29,481 bases of DNA from AG41 sp035943095 (GCA_035943095.1 DASZCN010000148.1:1-29481); one strand, 5' to 3'. Positions 1 to 7,036 are shown, counted from the first letter of the stretch. Notes: generated from the sequence alone by a model not told the origin. Made by a program: numbers and translations.

Positions 1-98
1 AGGTCCGAGACACTCGTCTCGGTTTCGGCCGCCTTAACCCGCAGCGCCCGATGCAACGTGGGGTCGAGGTAGATCGTGGCGCGCTTGACCTTGGACAT
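1..98 (-). CDS. Ribbon-helix-helix (CopG/Arc-type) DNA-binding protein, 3' part outside the window
   Basis: The minus strand opens with ATG at 98 and reads 32 codons before the left edge. The peptide begins MSKVKRATIYLDPTLHRAL and continues with KAAET and SVSDL. A short basic start, a beta strand of the R-A-T-I-Y-L type and then an amphipathic helix is the classical N-terminus of ribbon-helix-helix repressors and toxin-antitoxin antitoxins. The strand would insert into the DNA major groove of an operator. A perfect palindrome lies 18 bp upstream of the start (117-132), as expected for an autoregulated gene. A toxin gene, if any, would lie to the left and cannot be seen. The fold assignment is fairly safe; an antitoxin role is inference. 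Confidence 0.75.
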   Translation of the reverse strand, partial: MSKVKRATIYLDPTLHRALRVKAAETETSVSD

Positions 99-116
99 AC
101 GGGCAAAATAGCGTTG

Positions 117-132
117 TGACGTTATAACGTCA
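117..132. promoter_or_regulatory. Perfect 16-bp palindrome, probable operator of the ribbon-helix-helix gene
   Basis: TGACGTTATAACGTCA equals its own reverse complement at all 16 positions, and a further ACGTC half-site follows at about 134-138. It sits just upstream of the ATG at 98 on the minus strand, and its centre contains a TATAAC hexamer usable as a -10 box. A symmetric AT-centred site over the promoter of a small DNA-binding protein is the normal arrangement for autorepression. Confidence 0.55.
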
Positions 133-240
133 AGACGTCCAACGGCAGCAGGTTACAGGAGAGGCGGGCCCACGAGTCCGTACGGAGCGCACCTCCACGA
201 TGATTCTTGACCCGGGAAACATCCTCGGCATTGCCATGCG

Positions 241-720
241 GCACTACGCGGGATTCAGCCTCGACATGAAATGGCCAAACCGGCGATCCGAGTGTGCGGC
301 GCGCCGAGGGCGTACCTGGTCACAGCCCTAGGGTACACGTGGGATAAGGTTCACGACGAGGCCGAGCCTCTCGAACACACCGCGTCCAATGAGCTGATCA
401 ACCGAATGGCAACCGTTCTCGGGGAACCCTCGGTCGATCCGCATGGCGCCCCGATCCCCACGGCGCGCGGGAAGGTGGCAACACCCGTCTACCGCTCGCT
501 CGGCGACTTGGCCATCGGGGAGGAGGCCCGTGTTGCCTGCGTCGAGGATGAAGACGCGGGCCTGCTCCGCTACGTCACGTCGCTACACCTGCTTCCGGGC
601 GCGACCGTTCGGCTCCTCGGGCGGGAGCCGTTCGGCGCTCCGTTGTCGATTCGCGTAGGGTCTCGGACACAGCGGGTAGGGCCCGAGCTTGCGGCCCGGG
701 TATTCGTGCGCGGGGCGTGA
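241..720 (+). pseudogene. DtxR/MntR-family metal-dependent repressor, 5'-truncated (winged helix lost)
   Basis: The frame is open from 211 to the TGA at 718-720. From about codon 241 it matches the end of the winged-helix domain, then the metal-binding and dimerisation domain (YLVTALGYTWDKVHDEAEPL, then VDPHGAPIPT) and a C-terminal FeoA/SH3-like domain (LGDLAIGEEARV to the end). Intact family members have about 70-80 more N-terminal residues that carry the DNA-recognition helix. Here a TGA at 208 and unrelated sequence take its place, and an ATG at 271 would give only 149 residues. The stretch around residues 8-13 is also degenerate relative to the usual RRHRLLE-type helix. It is most likely a dead remnant of a manganese or iron repressor; a DNA-binding-deficient protein cannot be excluded. 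Confidence 0.7.
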
Positions 721-757
721 ACGCACCTGATGGTGCGTTGGGAAGCGTTCCGTCTAA

Positions 758-874
758 CGATCGGCTGTCGCCCCCGCCGGCTCCGTTCGTCTTCTCACGC
801 TGCTAGAAATCGCTGGCGCGCCGCTCTTTATTTACTGGCAGCACCAGGTCGCCAAGATGGCCGCTACGGCGTAA
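758..874 (+). pseudogene. Possible C-terminal remnant of a membrane protein gene upstream of the cytochrome
   Basis: Between a TAA at 755 and a TAA at 872-874 one plus frame reads as a plausible C-terminus: LLTLLEIAGAPLFIYWQHQV followed by AKMAATA. It is hydrophobic, then basic, with GC-rich third positions. Its stop codon overlaps the Shine-Dalgarno of the cytochrome gene (TAAGGAG, 872-878), the spacing expected of an operon neighbour. No start codon is usable before 857. I do not recognise the family. The rest of 721-884 shows nothing else. Confidence 0.3.
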
Positions 875-884
875 GGAGTTCCCG

Positions 885-2930
885 ATGAGTTGGCTTTTTG
901 GCTCGCGTCGCCGCGTGTGTGTCTCCGCGCTGGGCCTCCTGCTAGCGCTCGACGTCGGGCGTTCGATCTTCGCTCGTTTGGGTTACGCGCATCCCACGTC
1001 CACGTGGCAACCGGATCCCGCGGTCTACGCCGATCTCACCTGGCCGCCGGGCGCCGACTTGGGGCACGACGTGTCGCTCGGCCGCCGCGTGTACGCGCAG
1101 CGCTGCGCCGTGTGCCACGGGCCGGATGGGCGTGGCAACGGACCGGCGGCTCCTTCGCTTATCCCACGCCCGCGGGACTTCACCGCGGGCCAGTTCAAGT
1201 ACAAGTCCACGGCGGCGGGCCGGCCCCCCACGGACGCGGACCTGGTGCACGTCGTGGCGAACGGCTTGCCGGCGAGCGCCATGCCCTACTGGCGCGACAT
1301 CCTCGACACGGCTGCCCTGCACGCGGTGGTTGCGTATGTGAAGAGCATGTCCCCCGTGTTCGGCGGGCGCGCGTCCGCGCCGCTCGCCGTTCCGCCGCGT
1401 GTGGCTCCGACCCCCACTAGCATCGCGCGGGGCCGGGCGCTGTTCACCGCCAAGGGATGCGTCGCCTGTCACGGACCCGATGGGCGGGCGCGCCTCGTCC
1501 TCAAGGACGCGAAGGGGTACCCCGTCGTATCCCGCGACGTGACGGCGCCGTGGACGTTCCGCGGCGGCAGCGAGCCTGAGCAGATCTGGTTGCGTCTCAC
1601 GACGGGCCTCGCCCCTGGGCCGATGCCCTCGTACGCGGCGATCACGACGGCGGCCGACCGATGGGACCTGGTCAACTACGTCGTCTCGCTCGCCCGCATC
1701 GCGCCGTGGGCGCCGGGCGGCAAGTTGGACGGTCCGGGCCAGGAGGCCGACCACGTGCAGCGCGGCGCATACTTGGTCCGCGCGGAGATGTGCGGCTTGT
1801 GTCACACGACGATCAACCGCACGGGCATTTACCGCGCGGACGATTTCTATCTCGCCGGTGGGATGCGGGTGGGGATCTACCCGCACGGGATGTATGTCAG
1901 CCGTAACCTCACGTCCGACCGAGCGAGCGGTGTCGGCACGTGGACCGAGGCGCAGATCGCCAATGCCATCCGGAACGGGCGGTCGCCGAAGCGCCTGCTC
2001 AGCCCGCACGCCATGCCGTGGATCTTCCTGCACGCCCTCACCCAGGACGACGCGCTCGCGATCGCGAGCTACCTCAAGACGCTGCCCGCCGTGCGCAACG
2101 AGGTGCCGGGGCCGCTGCACTACGGCGTCGTCGAGACCGTCGTCGCGAAGGTCGTGGCGGGGCTGCCCGCCGCAGGTCCCACGCTGCTGTCGTACGCTGA
2201 CGGCAACTTCGGCCAGACGACCGCGGGCCTGGCGCGCGACCTGGGACAGCGCATCCTCGTCGCCGCGCAATGGCTGGTGCTGCTGCTCGGCGCGGTCCTG
2301 TTCTACTTCGCAGGACCGCCAGAGCGTCGGCTGCCGCGCGGAGCGCGTGGCTGGCTCACGCTCGGCGCTGCGTCGGCTGGGATCGTGCTCCTGGGCGTGA
2401 TCGGCGGCGTGCTCTACGCTACCCCGACATTGCGCGTCATACCCCCAGAGCAGATCGCGGGCCCGATCGCTCAGGCGGTTCCGCAACCGTCGCCGGCTGC
2501 CTTGGGGAGTCCTGAGCGGGCGGCCCTCGCTGCGCGAGGTCGCTACGTGTTCACCGTGGCCTCCTGCGCCATATGCCACGGCGCGGATGGCAGTGGCGGC
2601 CTGAAGATCAGCTGGGCGCCCTTCGGCACGTTGTGGGTGCGGAACATCTCACCCGACTCGGCGACCGGGATCGGCACCTGGAGCGACGCGGAGATCGGGC
2701 GCGCGATCCGCGCGGGCGTGAGCCGCGACGGCCGGGCGCTGCACTGGCAAGGGATGATCTGGGACCACGCCTCGAACTGGGACGAAGAGGACATCCGCGC
2801 GGTGATCGCCTACCTGCGTGCGCTTCCCCCGGTGCACCACGCCGTCCCCGCGCCACGAGCGCCCGCACCGGATGACTGTGCGGTGTACAGCTTCTGGGTG
2901 GCGCCGAGCGCCGCGCCGGGATGTCGCTAG
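885..2930 (+). CDS. Membrane-anchored tetrahaem cytochrome c
   Basis: This 681-residue protein has an N-terminal signal or anchor (about residues 8-25) and four CxxCH haem c sites: CAVCH 74-78, CVACH 192-196, CGLCH 303-307 and CAICH 561-565. Met-Pro motifs after each of the first three (MPYWRD, MPSYAA, MPWIFL) are candidate axial ligands. Two transmembrane helices, about 457-476 and 489-511, separate haem domains 1-3 from haem domain 4. Domains 1 and 2 look like class I cytochromes. Domains 3 and 4, with N-[IL]-[ST]-x-D then G-[IV]-G-T-W before a G-containing helix, resemble the cytochrome subunit of membrane alcohol/gluconate dehydrogenases. It should carry electrons on the periplasmic side. 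The Shine-Dalgarno TAAGGAG lies 6 bp before the ATG. No dehydrogenase partner is adjacent. Confidence 0.85.
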   Translation: MSWLFGSRRRVCVSALGLLLALDVGRSIFARLGYAHPTSTWQPDPAVYADLTWPPGADLGHDVSLGRRVYAQRCAVCHGPDGRGNGPAAPSLIPRPRDFTAGQFKYKSTAAGRPPTDADLVHVVANGLPASAMPYWRDILDTAALHAVVAYVKSMSPVFGGRASAPLAVPPRVAPTPTSIARGRALFTAKGCVACHGPDGRARLVLKDAKGYPVVSRDVTAPWTFRGGSEPEQIWLRLTTGLAPGPMPSYAAITTAADRWDLVNYVVSLARIAPWAPGGKLDGPGQEADHVQRGAYLVRAEMCGLCHTTINRTGIYRADDFYLAGGMRVGIYPHGMYVSRNLTSDRASGVGTWTEAQIANAIRNGRSPKRLLSPHAMPWIFLHALTQDDALAIASYLKTLPAVRNEVPGPLHYGVVETVVAKVVAGLPAAGPTLLSYADGNFGQTTAGLARDLGQRILVAAQWLVLLLGAVLFYFAGPPERRLPRGARGWLTLGAASAGIVLLGVIGGVLYATPTLRVIPPEQIAGPIAQAVPQPSPAALGSPERAALAARGRYVFTVASCAICHGADGSGGLKISWAPFGTLWVRNISPDSATGIGTWSDAEIGRAIRAGVSRDGRALHWQGMIWDHASNWDEEDIRAVIAYLRALPPVHHAVPAPRAPAPDDCAVYSFWVAPSAAPGCR

Positions 2931-3044
2931 AAAAACCGCCGCGCGACCCGCGAGATCGGGGCCAACTATCCGGCTCCTACGAAAGCAACTGACAACAATG
3001 CTCGCCTTATCCTCGCTGATCGTATTGAGTCCGGGTGTGACCAG

Positions 3045-3328
3045 GTGGTGACCGTCGTCCACCACTTGGACTTGGACAGTTGTCTGGCCGGGCCATTGTC
3101 CGGCGGCCCTCACACTTCCGCGCTGCGGGCGACGTATCTTCAGCCTGAGGTGGGGACCCTGGAGGCGTCGGTGCTGCACGCGCAGGTTACGCGAGGCGAG
3201 TTGCAGGACTGGATCATCGAGGAAATCCGGCGGCGGCCCGCGCATCGAGGCGTCGCGACGGCGTTGACGTTTGTGCAGCTCCACACTCCCTACCCCTCGG
3301 GCGCGACCTGGGACGTCGACACGGTGAC
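3045..3328 (+). pseudogene. Unrecognised gene, 3'-truncated
   Basis: A GTG at 3045 opens a frame that reads like genuine protein (VVHHLDLDSCLAGPLSGG, later LQDWIIEEIRRRP and LTFVQLHTPYPSGATWDVD). At about 3325 it abruptly becomes the antisense of the OprB remnant and ends in an Arg-rich shadow peptide at 3455. The authentic part is about 93 residues with no signal peptide or membrane segment. I do not recognise the family. There is no convincing Shine-Dalgarno, and no promoter is obvious in 2931-3044. The gene appears to have lost its 3' end at the junction with the opposite-strand porin fragment. Confidence 0.45.
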
Positions 3329-3656
3329 GCCTCGAGGTTGCTCACACCCTGCACGTCGCCCACGAACGCGCTCGGCGCGCCGCCGTGCGTGGCGAGTACG
3401 AACACGAAGATGCGTGCGCCATGCCATCCGACGAGCCGGCCGAGCGGAAGCGTGAGCTGCGCCCCCGCCACGCCGGGGAAGGTCGCGCTGCGCCGTGCAC
3501 CGCCGCCGACATTTTGCACGAGCTCGCCGGTGTACGAGAACGTGATCGTGAGCGGGGCGCGGCACGATCGCTGACCAGCGTCTGCCCGCAGACGGGCGGC
3601 GCTCCGAACGTCGCCGCCGTCAGCGCACTCACGCCGAACCGTGTCTTGGCCGTCAT
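3329..3656 (-). pseudogene. OprB-type carbohydrate porin remnant, frameshifted and 3'-truncated
   Basis: From ATG 3656 the minus strand encodes a signal peptide (MTAKTRFGVSALTAATFGA, then a C-G-Q cleavage region). Near 3570 the homologous reading moves to another frame and continues LTITFSYTGELVQNVGGG, then QLTLPLGRLVGWHGARIFVF, then GDVQGVSNLEA, where it stops at 3329. These are hallmark N-terminal strands of OprB-family porins (Tyr-Thr-Gly-Glu, Gly-Asp-x-Gln-Gly-Val-Ser-Asn). The family is typically about 400 residues, so roughly the first quarter survives. A frameshift and loss of most of the barrel make it non-functional. It is joined head-on to the plus-strand fragment ending at about 3328. 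Confidence 0.7.
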
Positions 3657-3661
3657 CGTTG

Positions 3662-3754
3662 TTCGCGCGGGAGGTCTTGCAGTATGGGGCGGAGGCGGAG
3701 GTAGTGGAGCCGGAGAGCTTGAGGCGGCCGGTGAGAGGAGTGTTGGCCGAGTAG
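3662..3754 (+). pseudogene. C-terminal tail of a WYL-domain transcriptional regulator
   Basis: A plus frame ending in TAG 3752-3754 reads FAREVLQYGAEAEVVEPESL then RRPVRGVLAE. The pattern (L-A-x-E-V-L-x-[YF]-G-A-E-A-E-V-x-E-P-x-x-L-R-x-x-V) is the usual C-terminal end of WYL-domain DeoR-like regulators. Only about 30 codons remain; the DNA-binding domain and most of the WYL domain are gone. The fragment begins right where the OprB remnant's start codon lies, so that point is a junction. It converges on the AI-2E transporter gene with a 10-bp gap, probably its original neighbour. Confidence 0.5.
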
Positions 3755-3764
3755 GAGAAGAGCT

Positions 3765-4814
3765 CTACTCTCCGAGAAACTCCCCGAGCGGCGCGAGCCG
3801 CGGGATCTGGTCGCCGAGCGCCTTGAGTGTGGCGGCGATCGGGATGGCAAGGAAGACGCCTGCGATGCCCCAGACCCACCACCAGAAGAGCACACAGACC
3901 AGGACTGCAAGCGGGCTGAGCTTGAGTCGGCCGCCGTAGACGTACGGCGACAGCACGCTGTTCTGGAGCGTGGTGATGACGAAGTAGACGCCCGGCGCGA
4001 GGAGCGCGTGGCCCACATGCGCGAAGGTCGTGAACCCGGCGAGCAAGAGCAGGCCCACCATGGTCACGCCGCCTAGGTAGGGAATGAACTCCAGGGCGAA
4101 CGTCAGTAGGCCCCAGATCAGCGGGTCCGGTATGCCGATCGCCCACATGGCGAACCCTACGGTGATGGCCTGTGCCAGGTTGATGATCGCGTTGAGCAGG
4201 AGGTAGTGCGCCACGATCGATTCAGTATTGTCCAGGACGTCGGTGGCCGTGCGCTTGTCACCGGACGCGGGCAGCACCTTGACCATTTTTCGAAGGAACA
4301 GATTTCCTGCCGCCAGCATGAGGTAGAGGAGTAGGATCACCTCCACCAGGCCGCCAAGGAGTGAGGTCGCCTTCCCGAGGAGCTGTGCGTAGAGCGAGCC
4401 TGTCGCCGGCGTCGCGTGGGGGGCGGGAGCGGGTGCGAGGGGCTGGCCCAACGCCGCGTCGGTCAAGCGGTCGAGTGGGCGTCCAATGGTGCTGAGCCTT
4501 GCGAGCGCGGTCCTGAGGCTCGCGGGGGCCTTGTCTACCCATGCGCTGACCGGTCCGGACAGGGCCGATCCGCCCACGCCTCCGACACCCAGGCCGCCGA
4601 GCACGACGATCGCGGCGGCGAGCGCAGTGGGGATGCGCAGGTGTTCGAGCTTGCGGACCACCGGGCGGAGCAGCGCGTAGAAAGAGAACGCCAGCGCGAC
4701 CGGGATGAAGAACTCGCGGCCCAAGTACAGCGCGGCGACCGAAAGGATCGCGGCGATGAGGTTGAGGGCGACGGCGGCCTGGGGGGCCGGGGGGCGGGGG
4801 CGCTGCTCGCTCAA
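3765..4814 (-). CDS. AI-2E family transporter (PerM-like integral membrane protein)
   Basis: This 349-residue protein has the family's arrangement of about eight membrane helices: a pair at the N-terminus (about 15-70), a soluble middle section (about 85-135, with a Pro/Ala-rich stretch), and a C-terminal cluster carrying the diagnostic IPYLGG motif around residue 245 and the NSVLSPYVYGG segment near residue 287, followed by a WWWVWG helix and a GxxLAxP motif. Family members export autoinducer-2, ions or other solutes; the substrate here is unknown. The start is a TTG at 4814 with a weak ribosome binding site, so the true start is uncertain. It ends 10 bp from the WYL tail and stands alone. 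4815-4875 may hold its promoter; I see no clear boxes. Confidence 0.85.
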   Translation of the reverse strand: MSEQRPRPPAPQAAVALNLIAAILSVAALYLGREFFIPVALAFSFYALLRPVVRKLEHLRIPTALAAAIVVLGGLGVGGVGGSALSGPVSAWVDKAPASLRTALARLSTIGRPLDRLTDAALGQPLAPAPAPHATPATGSLYAQLLGKATSLLGGLVEVILLLYLMLAAGNLFLRKMVKVLPASGDKRTATDVLDNTESIVAHYLLLNAIINLAQAITVGFAMWAIGIPDPLIWGLLTFALEFIPYLGGVTMVGLLLLAGFTTFAHVGHALLAPGVYFVITTLQNSVLSPYVYGGRLKLSPLAVLVCVLFWWWVWGIAGVFLAIPIAATLKALGDQIPRLAPLGEFLGE

Positions 4815-4875
4815 GTGTCGGCGACTATTGTAGCAACGCGTGGGAGCGTTGTGTTTTCATGGGTTGCACCGAGAC

Positions 4876-5062
4876 TTTTTCAAGGTGCAGGCCATCCTCA
4901 ACGAGGTCGACGGGAAGGATCATGCGGGCACGGCGAGCACCGGCGTCCCCACGATCGTCGGCATGAACTTCCGAGCGGTGAGCGTGGGCCGAAACACGGT
5001 GGGGTACCTCGACGGGGCCGGCACGGCGAGCGCCGGGCTGCGCGACGCGCTCGACCACACCA
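4876..5062 (+). pseudogene. Internal fragment of an alkaline phosphatase/phosphodiesterase-type enzyme
   Basis: The plus frame reads FKVQAILNEVDGKDHAG, then VPTIVGMNFRAVSVGR, then GYLDGAGTASAGLRDALDHT. In the nucleotide pyrophosphatase/phosphodiesterase branch of the alkaline phosphatase superfamily, the segment with K-V-x-A-I-L-N-E-I-[ND]-G, G-M-N-F-Q-A-V-S-V-G and a closing A-L-x-H-T-D occupies the middle of the protein. About 60 codons remain without the nucleophile or metal ligands. The usual Gln in MNFQAVS is Arg here. It ends abruptly against the antisense nucleotidyltransferase fragment. Family assignment is by recall of the motif only. Confidence 0.55.
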
Positions 5063-5144
5063 CGCCGCCGATGAAGCAGAACGACCAGCCGCGCTCCGTC
5101 AGGAACCGTTGGAGCGCCTGGGCTTCGCGGAACAGCTCGATCAC
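5063..5144 (-). pseudogene. Nucleotidyltransferase (AbiEii-like), 5' fragment only
   Basis: A GTG at 5144 opens a frame that reads IELFREAQALQRFLTERGW then SFCFIGGVV. An N-terminal helix followed by F-C-F-I-G-G is the start of the nucleotidyltransferase fold of AbiEii-type proteins, where a D-V-D metal-binding triad normally follows about 15 residues later. Here the homology stops after the Gly-Gly and the frame becomes antisense of the phosphatase fragment, ending at 4920 with no catalytic Asp pair. The GTG overlaps the upstream gene's TGA by the GTGA tetranucleotide, typical of translationally coupled pairs. It would be catalytically dead. Confidence 0.6.
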
Positions 5145-5368
5145 CGACCGAGCTGTTGGAAGCGGCGCTGTTGTTCGACCAAGCCCGACGTCTCGGAGAG
5201 CGGCGCATGGAGGTGGGCGTGTTCGAAGGCGGCAGCGAGCTCGGCGAGCGCACGCGGTGTCACCAAGTGTTCAAGCTCCGCCCGCTTCTGCGCCGCGAGC
5301 GCGGGCGCCGCATCGCGCCAGGTGGCTATCCAACGCTCGAGTTGTGACCGGTCAGGTGACGAGGACAT
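5141..5368 (-). CDS. Small helical partner protein of a nucleotidyltransferase module
   Basis: This gene encodes 75 residues, MSSSPDRSQLERWIATWRDA at the start and GLVEQQRRFQQLGR at the end. It is helical and charged with no signal peptide. Small genes of this type, ending in a G-L-V-E-Q-Q-R-x-F motif, commonly precede and overlap AbiEii-like nucleotidyltransferase genes, as here (GTGA overlap at 5141-5144). Such pairs are suspected toxin-antitoxin modules; which half is the toxin is not known to me. The ATG at 5368 follows a TATATT box so closely that the mRNA may be leaderless. The gene itself looks intact while its partner has been cut off, so it may now be an orphan. Confidence 0.65.
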   Translation of the reverse strand: MSSSPDRSQLERWIATWRDAAPALAAQKRAELEHLVTPRALAELAAAFEHAHLHAPLSETSGLVEQQRRFQQLGR

Positions 5369-5376
5369 GGTCCGCA

Positions 5377-5382
5377 AATATA
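5377..5382 (-). promoter_or_regulatory. TATATT -10 box for the small partner gene, possible leaderless start
   Basis: On the minus strand TATATT lies at 5382-5377, only 8 bases before the A of the ATG at 5368. A start point 6-7 bases after the box would fall on or next to the start codon, and no Shine-Dalgarno is present. No good -35 match is seen at the expected distance (about 5400-5405). Confidence 0.4.
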
Positions 5383-5421
5383 CCACCGCTGCGCGTCCTC
5401 GGGCCGCGGGGCTCATCGTCG

Positions 5422-6162
5422 TCATCCGCCACCTGTGAGATCGCGCGCCGGCCAGCGCAAGCGGAACGGCACACGCCAGCCGATCCCTGGCCGACCACCG
5501 GCCACCAGGAAGGCGGGCGGCCGAAAGTGGAGCACGGTCCAGCGGCCCTCGATCAGCTGCGCGGACGACGTCCCCAGCGCGGCTCCCGCCACCACGTCGC
5601 TCAGCCAATGCTTGTTGTCGTTTAAACGCGACCAGCCCGTCCCAGCGGCCGCCGCGAACAGCACGACGCTCGCCCAGGGACGTCGGATCTCGTCCGCGAG
5701 GGCAGCGGCGAGCCCGAACGCCATGGTCGCGTGCCCCGAGGGGAAGGCGTCGGCGCCGGAGAATGGTTTCAGGTCGTAGGGCTCCTCCGATTGAAACGGG
5801 CGCAGGCGTCCGATCACGAGCTTCGCACCGGTCACGAGCACGCCCGCGAGCGCGAGCGAGCCGGCGATCCGCTCCCCCGAGCGACGGAGGGCGGGCCGGC
5901 CGGCCACGATGCCTGCAAGGAACACGGCACCGGGCACCGTCACGAACACTTCCGGCTGCCCCATGCGTCGCGCGACCGCCGCGGCCTCGTCGCCGAATCG
6001 CGTGCGGTGCTCCTGCGTGGCGTGTTGCACTGCCTCGTCGAACGCGCTGGCCAGCGCGGCCCCGCCCAGCGCGGCGGCGCCGTCCCACCACCGGATGGTG
6101 TCTTGCTGCGCCGCGAGTCGCGGGGCGGCGCCCGCTCCGCCGAGCAGCACCAGGAGGACCAT
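5422..6162 (-). CDS. PAP2-superfamily phosphatase, exported or membrane-bound
   Basis: This 246-residue protein from ATG 6162 starts with a signal peptide (MVLLVLLGGAGAAPRLAAQQ). It carries the three PAP2 signature motifs in order: K-L-V-I-G-R-L-R-P, then F-P-S-G-H-A-T-M-A-F-G, then S-R-L-N-D-N-K-H-W-L-S-D-V-V-A-G, which supply the Arg/Lys phosphate binders, the Ser-Gly-His and the catalytic His-Asp. Hydrophobic stretches around them fit membrane association. Probable substrates are lipid phosphates such as undecaprenyl diphosphate or phosphatidate. The frame stays open upstream to 6435, but those residues are Arg- and Cys-rich and unlike protein. A GGAGG lies about 15 bp before the chosen ATG. 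The 53-bp gap to the small partner gene downstream contains that gene's promoter. Confidence 0.85.
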   Translation of the reverse strand: MVLLVLLGGAGAAPRLAAQQDTIRWWDGAAALGGAALASAFDEAVQHATQEHRTRFGDEAAAVARRMGQPEVFVTVPGAVFLAGIVAGRPALRRSGERIAGSLALAGVLVTGAKLVIGRLRPFQSEEPYDLKPFSGADAFPSGHATMAFGLAAALADEIRRPWASVVLFAAAAGTGWSRLNDNKHWLSDVVAGAALGTSSAQLIEGRWTVLHFRPPAFLVAGGRPGIGWRVPFRLRWPARDLTGGG

Positions 6163-6531
6163 CGCGGGGGGCCCCGCCCTCCGGCGGCACCCGGAAGCGT
6201 TACCAGACACACGGCCCCATACACGGCACCGCGAGGATGTTCCCCACGAGCACTGGTCGAGCTCGCACCCGTTTTTCCTCCTCCTCCACCCGGGCCACGC
6301 CGTTTCTTCCTGCACCTCGCGGCGCCCGAGCGTCCATCCGAAGAGGTGGCCCGGCGGCTTGACCGGCGCTTGAGTGCCTCGAGGCACCGTTCGAACGTCC
6401 CGAACGCGCCAAGGGCGCCTTGCGCCGGCCAGCACGGCGCCCGCAGCTTAAGCGCGATCCATTTGGCGGCAGCGCCCAACTCCTCACTGTGGTGTCCCGC
6501 CGGTTGATTAGAAAGGGGTCGGACACGCCAC
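6163..6531. other. Gene-free spacer between divergent genes
   Basis: I find no supportable gene in either strand. Open frames exist but give Arg/Pro/Gly-rich shadow peptides. The stretch must contain the divergent promoters of the PAP2 gene and the membrane protein at 6532. A Shine-Dalgarno-like AAGGGG lies shortly before 6532. A CTCCTCC tract near 6277-6290 is simple-sequence in character. Confidence 0.5.
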
Positions 6532-6915
6532 ATGAGTACGCTTCCCGCGACCCTCAAGTGGCTGGCGATCACTGCGATCGTCGCCACCGGCCTCATCCAT
6601 TTCGGCGAGGCACGCGATGCATTTGACGATGCCACATACAAGGGATTGCTCTTTGTCGCAAACGGCGTTGGCGCACTGACGGCAGCCGTCGGCCTGTACG
6701 GGAATCGGCGGGGGGGCTGGTTGCTCGGGCTGCTCGTGGCCGGCGGGGCATTCATCGGATACGTGGCGAGTCGCACCATCGGGTTGCCGGGTCTCGCGCC
6801 CGAGCCGGATGCCTGGCTCGAACCGGCGGGCGTGGCATCCCTGGTGTTCGAGGCGCTCTTTATCGTCCTCTTCGTCTTTGCGCGGCGTCGGTTTGATCAC
6901 GCGGTCCAGGTCTAG
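6532..6915 (+). CDS. Small four-helix integral membrane protein of unknown function
   Basis: This 127-residue protein has four hydrophobic segments: about 8-22 (LKWLAITAIVATGLIHF), 38-56 (GLLFVANGVGALTAAVGLY), 63-83 (GWLLGLLVAGGAFIGYVAS) and 103-119 (VASLVFEALFIVLFVFA). It ends in a basic ARRRFDH tail that would be cytoplasmic. A histidine in helix 1 (GLIHF) and a charged loop follow the pattern of small bacterial inner-membrane proteins of unknown function. A purine-rich AAGGGG precedes the ATG. No neighbour suggests a pathway: downstream are only gene fragments. Confidence 0.75.
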   Translation: MSTLPATLKWLAITAIVATGLIHFGEARDAFDDATYKGLLFVANGVGALTAAVGLYGNRRGGWLLGLLVAGGAFIGYVASRTIGLPGLAPEPDAWLEPAGVASLVFEALFIVLFVFARRRFDHAVQV

Positions 6916-6916
6916 G

Positions 6917-7036
6917 GCGGGTTCCACGGGTACATCGCGACGGGCGTCACCAACCTCACGGCGACCTTCACCTACACCTGGTCGAACTCCGGTGACAGCG
7001 CCACCGTGAACCAGGCGAGCACCCAGGTAGCGATGA
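6917..7036 (+). pseudogene. Possible fragment of an exported beta-rich protein
   Basis: Directly after the membrane protein's stop, one plus frame reads GGFHGYIATGVTNLTATFTY then TWSNSGDSATVNQAST. The alternating Thr-rich pattern looks like beta strands of a secreted protein rather than random GC-rich sequence, but there is no start, and after about 7036 the frame degenerates (RKGTGRDGTGR). I do not recognise a family. It could equally be chance. Confidence 0.25.

Noticed and set aside
942..2579. 545-codon open frame antisense to the cytochrome
   Set aside because: Arg/His-rich composition with no domain; it is the GC-rich shadow of a gene with four clear haem motifs on the plus strand.
3214..4146. 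Long minus-strand frame spanning the OprB remnant and part of the transporter gene
   Set aside because: Only its middle (about 3329-3570) has homology; the remainder is out of frame with the AI-2E transporter or is shadow sequence.
4416..5438. 340-codon plus frame antisense to the AI-2E transporter start
   Set aside because: Shadow of a well-supported membrane protein gene; Arg/Gly-rich and without motif. The phosphatase fragment lies in a different frame.
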